Shown in pieces: positions 8,733 to 18,795 of a stretch of DNA of 61,786 bases (position 1 is its first letter; each line of letters starts with the position of its first letter). Made by a program: the position numbers and the translations under genes. A model generated the notes under the pieces. The model was given only the letters and a program-made list of their open reading frames with translations, was not told the origin of the DNA and searched no databases. The stretch is from Bryobacterales bacterium (GTDB lineage: Bacteria; Acidobacteriota; Terriglobia; Bryobacterales; UBA6623): NCBI GenBank assembly GCA_022826925.1, contig JAJDTX010000113.1, forward strand, positions 1-61,786, given 5' to 3'.

Positions 8733-11480
8733 ATGCGACTTCGGTTTCGTATCCATAGCCTGGCTGTCCCGGGGTTGGCCGCGGCCTGCTTCTGGGCTGG
8801 ATCGACGCAGCCTGGGCTGGCCCAGCCCGGATCCGGCCTGGACCGGGTCCTGACCCTGTCAGAATCGAGAACCGGCCCCCACGCCCTCTCCGTGGACCGG
8901 GGCGCTTCGGGCCTGTGGCAGCAGATGCTGAAGCTGCGGACCACGGCCAGCGTCCTTTATACGGCCGCCCATCCTGACGACGAGCAGGGAGGGACCCTGA
9001 CGTACCTAAGCCGCGGCGAGGGAGTGCGGACTTCGCTCTTGACGCTCAATCGCGGCGAGGCTGGCGCCAACGCCATCGGTTCTGAGCTGTTCGATGGATT
9101 GGGCCTGATTCGAACAGAGGAATTGCTCGTTTCCGACCGCTACTACGGCCTAGACGATCAGTACTTCGCAACGCTGATCGACTACGGCTACTCCAAGAAC
9201 CTCGACGAGGCGCTCCGCCAATGGGGGCGAGAGAACGTCCTTCGGGATGTCGTGCGCGTGATCCGGATCAATCGACCCCTAGTTCTCGTCTCGCGCTTCT
9301 ACGGCGGTCCGAGAGACGGACACGGCAACCACGAGGCTTCCGGGGCCGTGACCCAGGAAGCGTTCGAGGCAGCGGGCGATCCGGACCGGTTCCCGGATCA
9401 GATCCGCGCGGAGGGGCTCAGGCCATGGCAGCCACTGAAGCTCTATCGAAGCAATCTTCATTCGAGGCGCCCGTCGGGTCCGAGGATCGAGCCTCCCGAT
9501 CACCGCTGGAATGTCGACGTCAATACCGGGACGTTCAGCCCGTGGCTTGGAGAGAGCTACGAAGAGTTCGCGGCCCTGGGACTGAGCTTCCAGCGGTCTC
9601 AAGTCAGCGGCCGCCGGCGCGAGCGTTCGGGAGAATACCGCCAATACTTCGAGAGAGTGCGCAGCCAAGTGGACGCTCCAGAGCGGGAAACTGGGTTCTT
9701 CGCCGGGATCGATACCTCTGTCGCGGGGATCTACGAACTATTGGGTGTCGAGCCCCCCGAGGGTGTTCCGGAGATTCTCTCGGAGATCGAAAGCAACGTC
9801 GATGATGCCGTCGCGGCCTACAGCGTGCGCAATCCAGCTGCGGTTGTGCCGTTCTTGGTGCAGGGCCTGAGCGCGACGCGCGAGGCGATACGCCTGTCCC
9901 AGGGCCGAGACGAGGCACTCTTCCTGCTGGCAATCAAGCAGAGCCAGTTCCAGGCCGCCATCAACACTGCTCTCGGACTTCAGTTCCGAGCCGTTTCCGC
10001 GCCGCTTGATTCCGGAGCACCGGATTCGCCGTTCGCGCCTCTCGCCACCATGGGGCCCGCAGTTCCGGGCCAGCGCTTTCGCGTGGAAGTTTCGGTGGTC
10101 AACCCCAGCAGCCTTCCGATAGAGACCCAGGGAATCTCGATCGAAGGCGCGGGCGAATGGGGGGTTGAGGGGGATTCCCATTCCGGCACCGTATTCCATT
10201 CAGGCGAAAGGGTTGCAACCCTGTTCACTGTCGAGGCGCCCGGAGACGTGGACCTTTCGAGGCGCTACTTCCGGCGAGAATCGATCCATGACAGCCGCTA
10301 CACCGTTCGGGATCCGGAATACTTGCACCTTGCCGGGCGCGCACCTGCCCTCACGGCGGCAGTTGACTACACCATCGGTGGCCAGTCGGTACGCGCAAGC
10401 GCGGTCGTGTATCGCCGGGAAGCGAACCTTCCGTACGGATACGAATACCGGGAGCTGAAGGTCGTTCCGGCACTCGCGGTGAACGTGTCCCCGGCCAATC
10501 TGATTGTTCCGCTCGGCTCGCGCCGGAACGCCGTATCGGTGCAAGTGGAGGTGATCAACAACCAGGGCGGAGGAATCGAGGGCGAGCTTTCGCTGGAATT
10601 GCCGGAGGGATGGACTGCCGAGCCAGGCAAGCACGACTTCCAGTTCTCGCAAGCGAACGCTCGCCGGAACTTCAGCTTCTCCGTCAATGTGCCCCGGCTG
10701 CGCGAGGGTGCGTACGATCTGCAGGCGGTTGCCCGGGCGGGAGGCCAGGAATATCGCCAGGGATACCAAGCGATCCGACACAGGGACTATGACATTCGGT
10801 ATCTTTACCGGGATTCAGTGACGCGTGTCCGAGGCGTCGATGTCCGGATCGCGGCCTCCATGAAGGTCGGGTACGTGATGGGCGTCGGAGACGAGGTTCC
10901 AAGCGGAATTGAACAGATGGGCGCCGAGGTCACCTTGCTGGGCAGCGACGAACTGGCCGCAGGAGACCTGGGCGCCTATGGAGCGATCGTGGTCGGCACG
11001 CGGGCCTATGCCGTGCGCCCGGACCTGATCAACTACAACCAGCGGCTGCTCGACTATGCTCGCGCCGGCGGGAACCTGGTCATCCTCTACCAGACGCAGG
11101 AATTCGTTCCCGCCAAGTGGGCCGCGTTCCCGGCCGATCTCCCGCGCCGCGCCGAGGAGGTCTCCGAGGAGGACTCGCCTGTCCGTGTCCTGGCTCCCGA
11201 CCATCCAGTGTTCCAGCGACCCAACAAGATCGTGGCAGAGGATTTCGACGACTGGGTTGAACAGCGAGGCTCCAAGTTCTTTTCTGAGTGGGACAGTGCG
11301 TACGTGCCCCTCATCGAGACTCAGGACACGGGGCAGGAACCCCAAAGCGGAGGATGGCTAACGGCCCCGTTCGGCAAGGGCCACTACACCTATTTTGCCT
11401 ATGCGGTACACCGCCAGCTCCCGTATAGCGTCCCTGGAGCGTATCGCATCTTCGCCAATGTCCTGTCGCTCGGCCGCTGA
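8733..11480 (+). CDS. Exported PIG-L / LmbE-family deacetylase, multidomain
   Basis: A 915-residue protein with an N-terminal hydrophobic segment (residues ~9-30, ending in GLAQP). The LmbE/PIG-L zinc motif AAHPDDEQGG is at residues 79-88 and a second His-containing motif (RDGHGNHEASG) lies near residue 195. The catalytic domain is about residues 70-260; these enzymes remove N-acetyl groups from GlcNAc-type sugars. A long beta-rich middle (NEW3/Ig-like, ~430-690) and an alpha/beta C-terminal domain resembling a glutamine-amidotransferase-like fold (~700-915, with GAIVVGTRAYAVRPDL) follow. GAGGAAG at 8721-8727, 5 nt before the ATG, supports this start. It is monocistronic between a 179-bp gap and a convergent gene. 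Confidence 0.85.
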   Translation: MRLRFRIHSLAVPGLAAACFWAGSTQPGLAQPGSGLDRVLTLSESRTGPHALSVDRGASGLWQQMLKLRTTASVLYTAAHPDDEQGGTLTYLSRGEGVRTSLLTLNRGEAGANAIGSELFDGLGLIRTEELLVSDRYYGLDDQYFATLIDYGYSKNLDEALRQWGRENVLRDVVRVIRINRPLVLVSRFYGGPRDGHGNHEASGAVTQEAFEAAGDPDRFPDQIRAEGLRPWQPLKLYRSNLHSRRPSGPRIEPPDHRWNVDVNTGTFSPWLGESYEEFAALGLSFQRSQVSGRRRERSGEYRQYFERVRSQVDAPERETGFFAGIDTSVAGIYELLGVEPPEGVPEILSEIESNVDDAVAAYSVRNPAAVVPFLVQGLSATREAIRLSQGRDEALFLLAIKQSQFQAAINTALGLQFRAVSAPLDSGAPDSPFAPLATMGPAVPGQRFRVEVSVVNPSSLPIETQGISIEGAGEWGVEGDSHSGTVFHSGERVATLFTVEAPGDVDLSRRYFRRESIHDSRYTVRDPEYLHLAGRAPALTAAVDYTIGGQSVRASAVVYRREANLPYGYEYRELKVVPALAVNVSPANLIVPLGSRRNAVSVQVEVINNQGGGIEGELSLELPEGWTAEPGKHDFQFSQANARRNFSFSVNVPRLREGAYDLQAVARAGGQEYRQGYQAIRHRDYDIRYLYRDSVTRVRGVDVRIAASMKVGYVMGVGDEVPSGIEQMGAEVTLLGSDELAAGDLGAYGAIVVGTRAYAVRPDLINYNQRLLDYARAGGNLVILYQTQEFVPAKWAAFPADLPRRAEEVSEEDSPVRVLAPDHPVFQRPNKIVAEDFDDWVEQRGSKFFSEWDSAYVPLIETQDTGQEPQSGGWLTAPFGKGHYTYFAYAVHRQLPYSVPGAYRIFANVLSLGR

Positions 11481-11523
11481 TCCCGCTATCCTGCCCTGTC
11501 GGCGGCAAGCGGTCCGAAGCAGC

Positions 11524-11582
11524 GCGGCCCTTCCGGCCGCTATTGGGTCTGCCTGATTGATCGCGGCGCCGCCGCGGCGATC
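11524..11582. terminator. Hairpin pair between convergent genes
   Basis: Two hairpins fill the 135-bp gap between the convergent PIG-L and CrtC-like genes. One is a perfect 6-bp GC stem at 11524-11529/11535-11540 with a 5-nt loop. The other is GATCGC/GCGATC (11559-11564 with 11577-11582) enclosing a GC palindrome. Neither has a T-tract. A bidirectional termination role is plausible from position. Confidence 0.35.
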
Positions 11583-11615
11583 TCAGGCCATGGCGATCGC
11601 TGCGGCAACCGCACC

Positions 11616-12722
11616 CTATTCGACGCCGAGGGCGATCGCCCCATCATAGCCGGTCATTTCCAGGTATCCGCCACCATTGACCGGGGTCCCGGACCGACTG
11701 CCGGAATACACCACGGGACCTTCCCAGTAAGTCGGCAATCCGGCGGACCCGCTCACGATCTCTTGGGCGTCGTGCAACGGGCGCACGTCGAGACTCAGTC
11801 CGGCTCGTGGAATCCGAAGCGACCATTCCACAGGGTATTTCGCCCCGGTTTCGTCGCTCTGCCAGATGCGTCCGGGAGCGAGCAGGATGTCGTCCGAGGA
11901 CAGCCGCGTCGCCAGGCCCTCCGGATCGACGAGCGTGCCGTGGGAATACGGACTGTACTCTCCGTTCGACAGTCTTATGCCGGCGATCATCAGGTCGGTC
12001 TGATCGTCGAGTTGTATGCTCAGCCAATCCCATCCGACTGCACCGGAAGCCATGTCCTCGCTGAAAAACTCGTGGTCCATCCATGACAGACCCTGCACTT
12101 CGTGGGCAGTGCCCCCGATCGTGAGGGTGCCTGACGCACGCATCCGGGTGAACGACACGTAGTGCGAGGCTTGACCGTCTTCCCCGCCCTTCCGGCTAAT
12201 GCCGTCCTCGCCGTGGATCACATGCGCCTTGGCTGGCTCCAACAGCAGATCCAAAGAAACCGCCTCGTCCCAAGCCTGCAGTTTCTGCGTTGGCAGAGCG
12301 CCATCGCCTAGCAGGAATTTCACGCTCCAGTTCCCATTCCAGATTGTGCCCGTCTCCACAGACGCGCCAGCCAAGCCCGGACCGCTGCGGTTGGCACGCT
12401 CCCGATGGATCAGACGCTGGCCCGCAATGTCGGTCACTGCGAAGTGCGCTACGTAGACCTGATTCAGGTCCCAAGCGGTACTCGCGTCTTCGTCGCGCCC
12501 GGAGGCCGCCCTGAAGAACGTCAGTTCGAAGCCGAACTTGCGCCCCCTGGCATCCGCCAGATTGCCGGTGTAGTACCACCACTCCCTGGCAAAGTTCGGG
12601 TGTTCGAAGTGGTCACGGGGGAATTCATATTGGTAGCCCGGCGTAGCCAGTTCGGAAGCGAGGCCCGCCAGCGCGGAGATCGCGAGTAGCGCGGCTCCCG
12701 CGATCAACCCGCCAGATTGCAT
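11616..12722 (-). CDS. CrtC/AttH-type lipocalin-like protein (carotenoid 1,2-hydratase family)
   Basis: The 368-residue exported protein has a hydrophobic leader (AGAALLAISALAGLAS) and then the family hallmark REWWYYTGNLADARGRKFGFELTFF near residues 46-70, followed by paired beta-sandwich/lipocalin-like domains (LSWMDHEFFSEDMASGAVGWDWLSIQLD around 210-240). The family includes hydroxyneurosporene/carotenoid 1,2-hydratases and AttH, which usually sits beside an ABC exporter. Here no carotenoid gene and no ABC permease is adjacent, so lipid or hydrophobic-ligand binding is a safer description than carotenoid synthesis. It is transcribed in the same direction as the upstream DUF3604 gene but separated from it by 238 bp containing a dispersed repeat. 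Confidence 0.82.
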   Translation of the reverse strand: MQSGGLIAGAALLAISALAGLASELATPGYQYEFPRDHFEHPNFAREWWYYTGNLADARGRKFGFELTFFRAASGRDEDASTAWDLNQVYVAHFAVTDIAGQRLIHRERANRSGPGLAGASVETGTIWNGNWSVKFLLGDGALPTQKLQAWDEAVSLDLLLEPAKAHVIHGEDGISRKGGEDGQASHYVSFTRMRASGTLTIGGTAHEVQGLSWMDHEFFSEDMASGAVGWDWLSIQLDDQTDLMIAGIRLSNGEYSPYSHGTLVDPEGLATRLSSDDILLAPGRIWQSDETGAKYPVEWSLRIPRAGLSLDVRPLHDAQEIVSGSAGLPTYWEGPVVYSGSRSGTPVNGGGYLEMTGYDGAIALGVE

Positions 12723-12863
12723 CTACTCCATTTTGGCCCAGCAGCTCACGAGTTCCCGTAACGCCTGTACTTGTCCGGATAATGCGTCCGAGATGGAAGT
12801 TTGGGGAACCGATTCGGGATGTTGCCCAGGTCTATCGCATCGATGTCAATGGGCGTTGAAAAT

Positions 12864-12927
12864 GGCACACTCTCCGGGGGTCTCGAGATAGGCACGCGGC
12901 ACCCCGGCTCCCGTGGAGGGAGCGGAG
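12864..12927. repeat. Dispersed 64-bp intergenic repeat, copy A
   Basis: This segment matches 18885-18948 at 57 of 64 positions without gaps. Shared features are a central TCTCGAGA palindrome and a hairpin with CTCCC/GGGAG arms around a 5-nt loop (908-922 within the 12.9-kb block). Four or more scattered substitutions leave the stem intact. It lies 33 bp beyond the stop codon of the leftward DUF3604 gene. It has no convincing coding content. Confidence 0.7.
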
Positions 12928-12960
12928 CGACCGGAGCGGAAACAACCGCGCCAGCAAGGC

Positions 12961-15477
12961 TCAGTAATCGACCCACAGAGGGCTGCCCCAGGCGACTTGG
13001 CCGTCAGCCTGCTCGACCCGCACGTAGTAGTAATGAGAACTGCCGGTGCCGCCGAAATCGGCGTCGGTGTATTCAAAATCGGCTTCCTGCGCTGCCGGCC
13101 GATGCGTGTGCGCCAGCTGGCCGTCCCGCAGGATATGCACCCGCGCGATTTCTCCTGTGCCACGCACGCGCACTCGCAAGGGCTGCGCTTCGGACGCCCG
13201 GAAGCGATCCCCCATGAAGTGGTTGCCCATGCGCACGTCGAGAATGATGTTGTCGGTGGCGCCGTACGTGTGCCGGCGCCGTATGGCATCCAAGACCCCT
13301 TGCCTCGTGAAGGAAGTCGTGTAGACCATCGCGTACGAGTAGTGCGTCGAGTAGTGGTCGGAACTTGCGATGGTCCCGAGGACATAGCCCTTGGCCAGAG
13401 CATGATTGACGAACCCCGCCGGACGATAACCTCCCGGAGCATCTTGCGGTGCAGAGCTCCTAGCCGACAGCGGCGCGCCGTCTTGCTCGTAGCTGGTGCG
13501 GTCGCCTTGGAAGATCTCCACGACAGGAGCGGCTTCGGGATCGTGGAATCGCCAATCCGTGCCCATGTTGGTTGCGGAGGTGTGGGCGATCGCCACGCCC
13601 CCCATGCGCCGAACTTGCTCGAACAACAGCAGCGTGTCGTTGGCGGTGACCCGCGGGTCGACGACATCATTGTTCCCGTCACGCTCTTGAGGCGGCACCA
13701 CCCCGGGCTGGTCACCCCTATTCGCTTGGTCGGCCAGCAAGTAGCCCGGCACCCAGCGCTTCAGGTAGAACGGGACCACCTCGCCGGAGCGGTCGGCGAA
13801 GAACACGTTGTGGTGCCCCATTGGGTAGTTGATGCTGCGCTCGAATCCGAACAGGCTGACGTAAGTGCCGGGAAGGTGGTGCATGTCAGTCATCTTCTGC
13901 GAGTACCACCACCAGTAGTCGTGTGCGCCTCCCTGGTGGTCTGTCGAGGCCCCGAAGTCCATGCTGGCGGCGTCTAGCATGTAGCGGTAGAACTCCGGCA
14001 GCGAGCCGTCAATGGTGCCGCCCGCGTCCCAGCTCAGTTCCGTGTGACGGTGCAGGTCTCCCCGGACGATGCGCGCTGCGCGGCCCTGAATCTCGGCGCG
14101 GTAGCTCCGAATCGCCGCCAGATCTCCCTGCTCGTCCGCATGGCCCGGAGCCGCCTCGACGGATAGTATCTCGGGCTCAGAGAACTGTATGCGGTCGGGA
14201 GGGTCCGCGCTGGTGGTCTTGCCGGCGTAGACTTGGAATCGGACAGGCCGAGTGAGGTAGTTTTCCCGCCGGTTGTCAGTCGGCCAAGCCAGCCACAGGC
14301 TGCCGTCGCTCGCCACGGCGGACCGGAGCCAGGTGCTGAGACGACCCTTGCTGTTGGGGATCGCCTCGGGCGTGCTCCAGCCTTCTCCGTCGTAGCGGGT
14401 GAGCCGGTACTCCCATCCCCTCCTTCGCGTGGCGCCCGAGCCTAGGAGGCACTTGGCCGCGACAAGAGGATTGCCGCTAGCGTCGAGAAGGACTTGCGGG
14501 CGGTAGACATAGCGTCCGGCATCGGCCTCAAATGCCGCTTGCACGGGCCGGGCGGGAGCCTGCAGCCGGCCGTTGGCGAAGGCGCGCAGGTGGATTGTGC
14601 GCTCCGCTCCGAGCATCACGCCAGGACCGAAGCACGTACCGCACGCGAGTTCCGTCTTGGACTCAGGCATCTGGTAGCGGTAGTTGTAGCCGTTGTCCTT
14701 GCCCCAGTTGGCTCCGCCACTCTCCCAAGCGACCCAGACGCGGTCGTCCGGATCGACGGCGACAGAGGGCCGGGCCTCGAACAGCGGGGTCTCGGCGACC
14801 GCCATTTCGTCGACTGCTGTACTGCCATCCCGCAGGCCTACCAAGTACACGTCGTAGTTGCCATTGCGGTAGCTGTCGTAGGCCACCCAAGCCGTTCCCC
14901 CCGAATCGAGCGCGACGGCCGGGCTCCAGTCGTTGCCCGGCCGGCCGCTGACGGAGACTGTCTCAGACCAATCGCCGTCGGAGAACGTGCGGAGGAGAAT
15001 ATCCGACTCGCTTCCTCGGAATCCTTGCCAGGCCACCGCGAGCTTGCCGTCCCTGGCAGCGAGGCTGGGATAGATGTCGGGAAGGCGATGATCTGTGAGA
15101 CGAACCAAGTCACCCCAGGACTCGGTCGCCGGGTCGTAGCGGCGGGCATACAGGTCCCAGTTGCCGATGCGCCGGGCTGACCAGACTACCCACACGCGGT
15201 TCTGGCTGTCCAGAGCGATTTGCGGAAGCCAGATGTCGCCATCGCCGCCGGGAACCAACAGCACGTTGCTCCAGTTGCCGTCCCGGTATTGGCGGAGGTT
15301 GATCTCATCGCGTCGGGCGTCGTGTGACATCCACACCAGCCAGAGAGTCCCGTCGTCTGCCGCGGCGATATCCGGGAGGTCATCCGAACGCAATTCCGTG
15401 CCGACCGGCTCGACCGAGGAGATCTGCCCCGCAGCGGTTGCGCAGGCAAATAGCGAAAGCAGCAGTGCTACGAGCAT
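12961..15477 (-). CDS. Exported DUF3604 protein with N-terminal beta-propeller
   Basis: This 838-residue protein has a signal peptide (LVALLLSLFACATAAG). About 430 residues of beta-propeller-like repeats follow (recurring WVVWSARRIGNWDLYARR, WVAYDSYRNGNYDVYLV, WVAWESGGANWGK). The C-terminal DUF3604 domain, related to PHP metallohydrolases, carries metal-type motifs RGDLHRHTELS near residue 480 and ASTDHQGG near 515, plus GFERS and IAHTS further on. It ends in a short beta strand module (YYYVRVEQADGQVAWGSPLWV). Substrate is unknown; phosphoester or other hydrolysis is inferred from the PHP relationship. A second paralogue lies at 31986-34781. Confidence 0.85.
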   Translation of the reverse strand: MLVALLLSLFACATAAGQISSVEPVGTELRSDDLPDIAAADDGTLWLVWMSHDARRDEINLRQYRDGNWSNVLLVPGGDGDIWLPQIALDSQNRVWVVWSARRIGNWDLYARRYDPATESWGDLVRLTDHRLPDIYPSLAARDGKLAVAWQGFRGSESDILLRTFSDGDWSETVSVSGRPGNDWSPAVALDSGGTAWVAYDSYRNGNYDVYLVGLRDGSTAVDEMAVAETPLFEARPSVAVDPDDRVWVAWESGGANWGKDNGYNYRYQMPESKTELACGTCFGPGVMLGAERTIHLRAFANGRLQAPARPVQAAFEADAGRYVYRPQVLLDASGNPLVAAKCLLGSGATRRRGWEYRLTRYDGEGWSTPEAIPNSKGRLSTWLRSAVASDGSLWLAWPTDNRRENYLTRPVRFQVYAGKTTSADPPDRIQFSEPEILSVEAAPGHADEQGDLAAIRSYRAEIQGRAARIVRGDLHRHTELSWDAGGTIDGSLPEFYRYMLDAASMDFGASTDHQGGAHDYWWWYSQKMTDMHHLPGTYVSLFGFERSINYPMGHHNVFFADRSGEVVPFYLKRWVPGYLLADQANRGDQPGVVPPQERDGNNDVVDPRVTANDTLLLFEQVRRMGGVAIAHTSATNMGTDWRFHDPEAAPVVEIFQGDRTSYEQDGAPLSARSSAPQDAPGGYRPAGFVNHALAKGYVLGTIASSDHYSTHYSYAMVYTTSFTRQGVLDAIRRRHTYGATDNIILDVRMGNHFMGDRFRASEAQPLRVRVRGTGEIARVHILRDGQLAHTHRPAAQEADFEYTDADFGGTGSSHYYYVRVEQADGQVAWGSPLWVDY

Positions 15478-15487
15478 GGCGCTCGCC

Positions 15488-15516
15488 AGTATAGTTCAGG
15501 GATCGACGACCCGAAA
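15488..15516 (-). promoter_or_regulatory. Candidate promoter of the DUF3604 gene
   Basis: On the minus strand TATACT lies at 15493-15488 with a weak TTTCGG 17 bp upstream. The -10 ends only 10 nt before the ATG at 15477, so the transcript would have almost no leader. The -35 match is poor. Confidence 0.3.
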
Positions 15517-15631
15517 CCAGAGGCGACCGTTGATGAATGGACTGGCCGTCAATGCGCGTCCCACCTGCCGCGTGCCGGACAAGCTCGTGCCGCACCCGCA
15601 GGCGCTACAATCGACCCGCGAGATACGTCCA

Positions 15632-16903
15632 ATGCCGCAGAAAAGGGGGCTCGCGGAGCGAGCCATCGTCCTCGTTGCGATCGCAAGCTGCGCCTCGGGC
15701 CCGCCAGCCGTCGAAGAGGCTATTTCAGTGTCGCGGCCGTTCGTTTCCCCCAAGGGGGAGTACGTCACGGAGCGGGGCCGCTACCACACGTTCCGCATTC
15801 CGGGCATGATTGTTGCCCAGGATGGCTCGATTCTCCTGTTCGCCGAGGGCCGTCGCGGCGATGGCAGCGACCCCCGCCGAGACGAGAATGCCCCGATCGA
15901 CCTGGTCCTGCGGCGGAGCACTGACTCGGGCGAGACCTGGGAGCCCCTCGAAGTCATCGAGTCCGGCTTCCGGCCAAACGGCGTCCTCGTGGATTTCGCG
16001 GACCCGACACCGGTCCTTGACGAATCGACCGGCGAGGTTTTTCTGTTCTATGGGCAGTGGCCCGATGTGGGGCCCAGAACCGTCTCTCATGGCCAGGACC
16101 CGGACTCCAGCGATGGCAATCAGGTCGTCTGGGTGCGCTCCAGCACCGACCACGGACGGACCTGGTCGGATCGGCGCCAAGTTCTCTATCCCGACGAGCC
16201 CGACGACACGGCGGACGGGCTGTATTGGCGGCAGGCGGAGCCCGGACCCGGTAGCGGCATCCAGCTCCGCTGGCAGAGCCAGGACAGCGGAGCCAACGGC
16301 CGATTGCTGATCCCTGCGAAGCGAAGCGGCTCCGAAACACCGGATGGACCCGCCTCGGTAAGGCCCTTCGCATACTATTCCGACGACCACGGGGCGAGTT
16401 GGCAGGTGGGTCACGTCAGTCCCGGACCGGACGCCAACGAGGATGAGATTGTCGAACTGACCGACGGCACGGTCCTGCTTGACGGGCGCCAGAACGACGG
16501 AGATTATCGCCGCCGCCATCGCAGTGCAGATGGGGGTATCACGTGGAGCCCAGACCGGCCCGACAGCATTCCGATCACTCCGGTCGACGCCTCGATGATC
16601 CGGTACTCGTCCAGCCGAGCGGGGCATGACCGCGACATCATCTTGTTTTCGGCCCCGCGCGGGAAAGACGGCCTGAACCGCAACAACATCACGGTGTGGA
16701 CTAGCTACAACGAGGGCCAGTCCTTCAGCGACCCAGTCACGTTCGATCAAGGGTTCGCAGCCTATTCCGTGTTGCAGCGCCTGGCCGACGGCACGATCGG
16801 GCTGGCGGTTGAGGCTTCGAATGAATCGGGCGAAAACTACGGAGAAGTCCGGTTCTACCGCTTCGGTCTCACCCATTTGGGAGCAGCTCAGGGGAGCGAC
16901 TGA
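15632..16903 (+). CDS. Exo-alpha-sialidase / BNR-repeat lipoprotein
   Basis: The 423-residue protein has a six-bladed-propeller sialidase pattern. The YHTFRIPGM motif (the FRIP box with the first arginine) sits near residue 50. At least four Asp-boxes are visible: STDSGETWEP, STDHGRTWSD, SDDHGASWQV and SADGGITWSP. A lipobox IASC near residue 18 (LVAIASCASG) predicts an outer-membrane lipoprotein. ATG 15632 is preferred because the longer frame back to 15161 runs antisense through the DUF3604 gene and would bury the lipobox. It likely removes terminal sialic acids from host-type glycans, or is a related exo-glycosidase. Confidence 0.85.
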   Translation: MPQKRGLAERAIVLVAIASCASGPPAVEEAISVSRPFVSPKGEYVTERGRYHTFRIPGMIVAQDGSILLFAEGRRGDGSDPRRDENAPIDLVLRRSTDSGETWEPLEVIESGFRPNGVLVDFADPTPVLDESTGEVFLFYGQWPDVGPRTVSHGQDPDSSDGNQVVWVRSSTDHGRTWSDRRQVLYPDEPDDTADGLYWRQAEPGPGSGIQLRWQSQDSGANGRLLIPAKRSGSETPDGPASVRPFAYYSDDHGASWQVGHVSPGPDANEDEIVELTDGTVLLDGRQNDGDYRRRHRSADGGITWSPDRPDSIPITPVDASMIRYSSSRAGHDRDIILFSAPRGKDGLNRNNITVWTSYNEGQSFSDPVTFDQGFAAYSVLQRLADGTIGLAVEASNESGENYGEVRFYRFGLTHLGAAQGSD

Positions 16904-17160
16904 TGACTGGGAGGGGTGCCCGCAGCCGCCCTTAACGGGCCAGCTGCGAACCGTCGCGCCATCGCCTTCCTGCGCTGGGGACGGTAGAACGACCGCGCCT
17001 AGCGGGTGCAGGGCTTTGTTTCGGGCGGAAGAGCAGCTTCCGGGCTCGAGCCCGATCGGCGGCGCCCCAAGCAGTCGATTCTTGATGTTTCGAGTCTTTG
17101 GAGGCCCGCAGCCACTGCCGCCGGGATGCGGCCCGGTCGTTTCGGTCGCGATCCAAGGGC

Positions 17161-18795
17161 CTATTCTGCGACCGCCCTCAGCTGCTCGTACACGGCCTTC
17201 GCGTGCTCGTACTCAGCGATAGCCGCTTCAGGCAGGACGCCTTGATGCCGGGCGAGTTCCGACTCCACGCGGCCAACCAAGTATTCGACTTCTTCGCGCC
17301 GGGGACGCAATGGTCTACCGGGCACAGTGATGTGAAACGGAGCGCTGTGAGCAAAGCGCGGGCGGCCCTCTGGGCGCTCGTAGCAGCGCACAGCAAGCCA
17401 AGTCGAGGTATCGAACGAGAACTGCTCGTCGATCAGGGTCACGTAACCCCCCGCCGATTCAACCTGATTGGCCGGCTCGAGCCGGCGGACAACCTGTCCT
17501 GCGGCAACCACCTCGATCGAAGTGACCGCAGTGGCGCTGCGAATCCAGCCCGTCAAGCGATAGGCCCCGTCTTCGCTGTGCGACTCGGCGAACTCCCGCC
17601 CGGGACGGCGGCCGTTCACGCGCACGTCCATCATGGGGCCCGTCGTGACGAAGCTGCGTCCATCGTCGAGCCCCTGGATCCATCGCTCGTACGAGAACTC
17701 CGGACCCAAGTGCACGTACACGCGGCCGAATCCCAGTGGAACGGGATGAACTCCTGAGGCGGTTCCAGCGGTTGGCCGGAGGCGAAAGCCGCAGTTCAAC
17801 AGGGCGTAGTAGTTCTGAAACGTGAAGTCGATCCAGCCCTCTTCAGTAAAGCCCTCGTCAGTCTGCTCGATCTGCATGTAGTCGGCGGGTTGCTCGCCGA
17901 AACTTCGGAAGTGAAACGGCGCTCGCCAGATGTGGTTGTTGGTGAGTTCGTACAGGTCCACGTTCATGGCCGGGATCAGCATCATTGACCACGGCCAGTT
18001 GTGCTTGTCAAGCTCCAGCAGGCCTCCCTCGGCATGGACCTGCTTCGCAATCGAGCCTACCGGCGGCGCTCCCTGATTCAGGACACTGCGATGGTTCAAC
18101 GCGAACACCGCGCCGAGCGTATGGCGCACACCGTTCACCGTGAAGATCTCGTACTCGGTGTTCATCGGGTAGATGATGTGGTGCGGGTCGACGGCGATCG
18201 GCCGGGCCTCGACTGGCGGCGAGTTCTTGTCGCCTTGACTCGGGGGCGTGCCCGCCTCCGTCACCCAGTACGTCAGAGGCAGAGCAACGTTCAGATCCTC
18301 CGCCACGACTAGGCCCGGGAGCTCGCTCATACTGCGGTGCACGTGAGTCTCGCCCGAGTACCAGCCATGCTGTGCCATGTTGATCCAACGGCGAAGCCGG
18401 ATTTCGGTTTCGGTTACGCCTTCTCCAACCACTACGGTGTTTGTCGCGGGCAGATACTCCTTGCCCCGCGCGGCCGTCAGAGAATACGAGCCGGGCGGCA
18501 GCTCCAACGAGAAGGTGTGGGCAGGCAGGGTGGTGTGTATCTCGACGCTCTGGTCCGACCGGCTCTTGTTGTAAGCGACACTCGAACTATCCGGGTCCGC
18601 GGACTGCGCCAGGTACCATTCTCCATGGCCATCCTTGACGTAGAGGCGAGCGGCCAGTGGAGAGCCGTCCGAGCTGTCCACGATGACGCCGCGCAACTCC
18701 GCGGGCCGGGAACTGCTGCATGCGAGTAGTGCTGCACACAGACAGCAAGCTCCACCCGCCACGATCAGAGTCCGATTCCTGAGCATCGGTGTCAA
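17161..18795 (-). CDS. CehA/McbA-like PHP-domain lipoprotein (putative metallohydrolase)
   Basis: This 544-residue protein starts with a lipobox (ALLACSSS, Cys ~26). A carboxypeptidase-regulatory-like beta-sandwich comes first (LRGVIVDSSDGSPLAARLYV, residues ~34-130). A PHP/amidohydrolase-like region follows with metal-type motif WYSGETHVHRS near residue 145, DPHHIIYPMN near 210 and a C-terminal Ig-like segment. CehA of Rhizobium and McbA are carbaryl hydrolases of this broad family; substrate here is unknown. A second ATG lies three codons downstream (18786). It stands alone between a 257-bp convergent gap and a 494-bp divergent gap. Confidence 0.78.
   Translation of the reverse strand: MTPMLRNRTLIVAGGACCLCAALLACSSSRPAELRGVIVDSSDGSPLAARLYVKDGHGEWYLAQSADPDSSSVAYNKSRSDQSVEIHTTLPAHTFSLELPPGSYSLTAARGKEYLPATNTVVVGEGVTETEIRLRRWINMAQHGWYSGETHVHRSMSELPGLVVAEDLNVALPLTYWVTEAGTPPSQGDKNSPPVEARPIAVDPHHIIYPMNTEYEIFTVNGVRHTLGAVFALNHRSVLNQGAPPVGSIAKQVHAEGGLLELDKHNWPWSMMLIPAMNVDLYELTNNHIWRAPFHFRSFGEQPADYMQIEQTDEGFTEEGWIDFTFQNYYALLNCGFRLRPTAGTASGVHPVPLGFGRVYVHLGPEFSYERWIQGLDDGRSFVTTGPMMDVRVNGRRPGREFAESHSEDGAYRLTGWIRSATAVTSIEVVAAGQVVRRLEPANQVESAGGYVTLIDEQFSFDTSTWLAVRCYERPEGRPRFAHSAPFHITVPGRPLRPRREEVEYLVGRVESELARHQGVLPEAAIAEYEHAKAVYEQLRAVAE

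Noticed and set aside
15161..15631. N-terminal extension of the sialidase frame
   Set aside because: It runs antisense through the DUF3604 gene and would place the lipobox deep inside the protein; ATG 15632 fits a lipoprotein.
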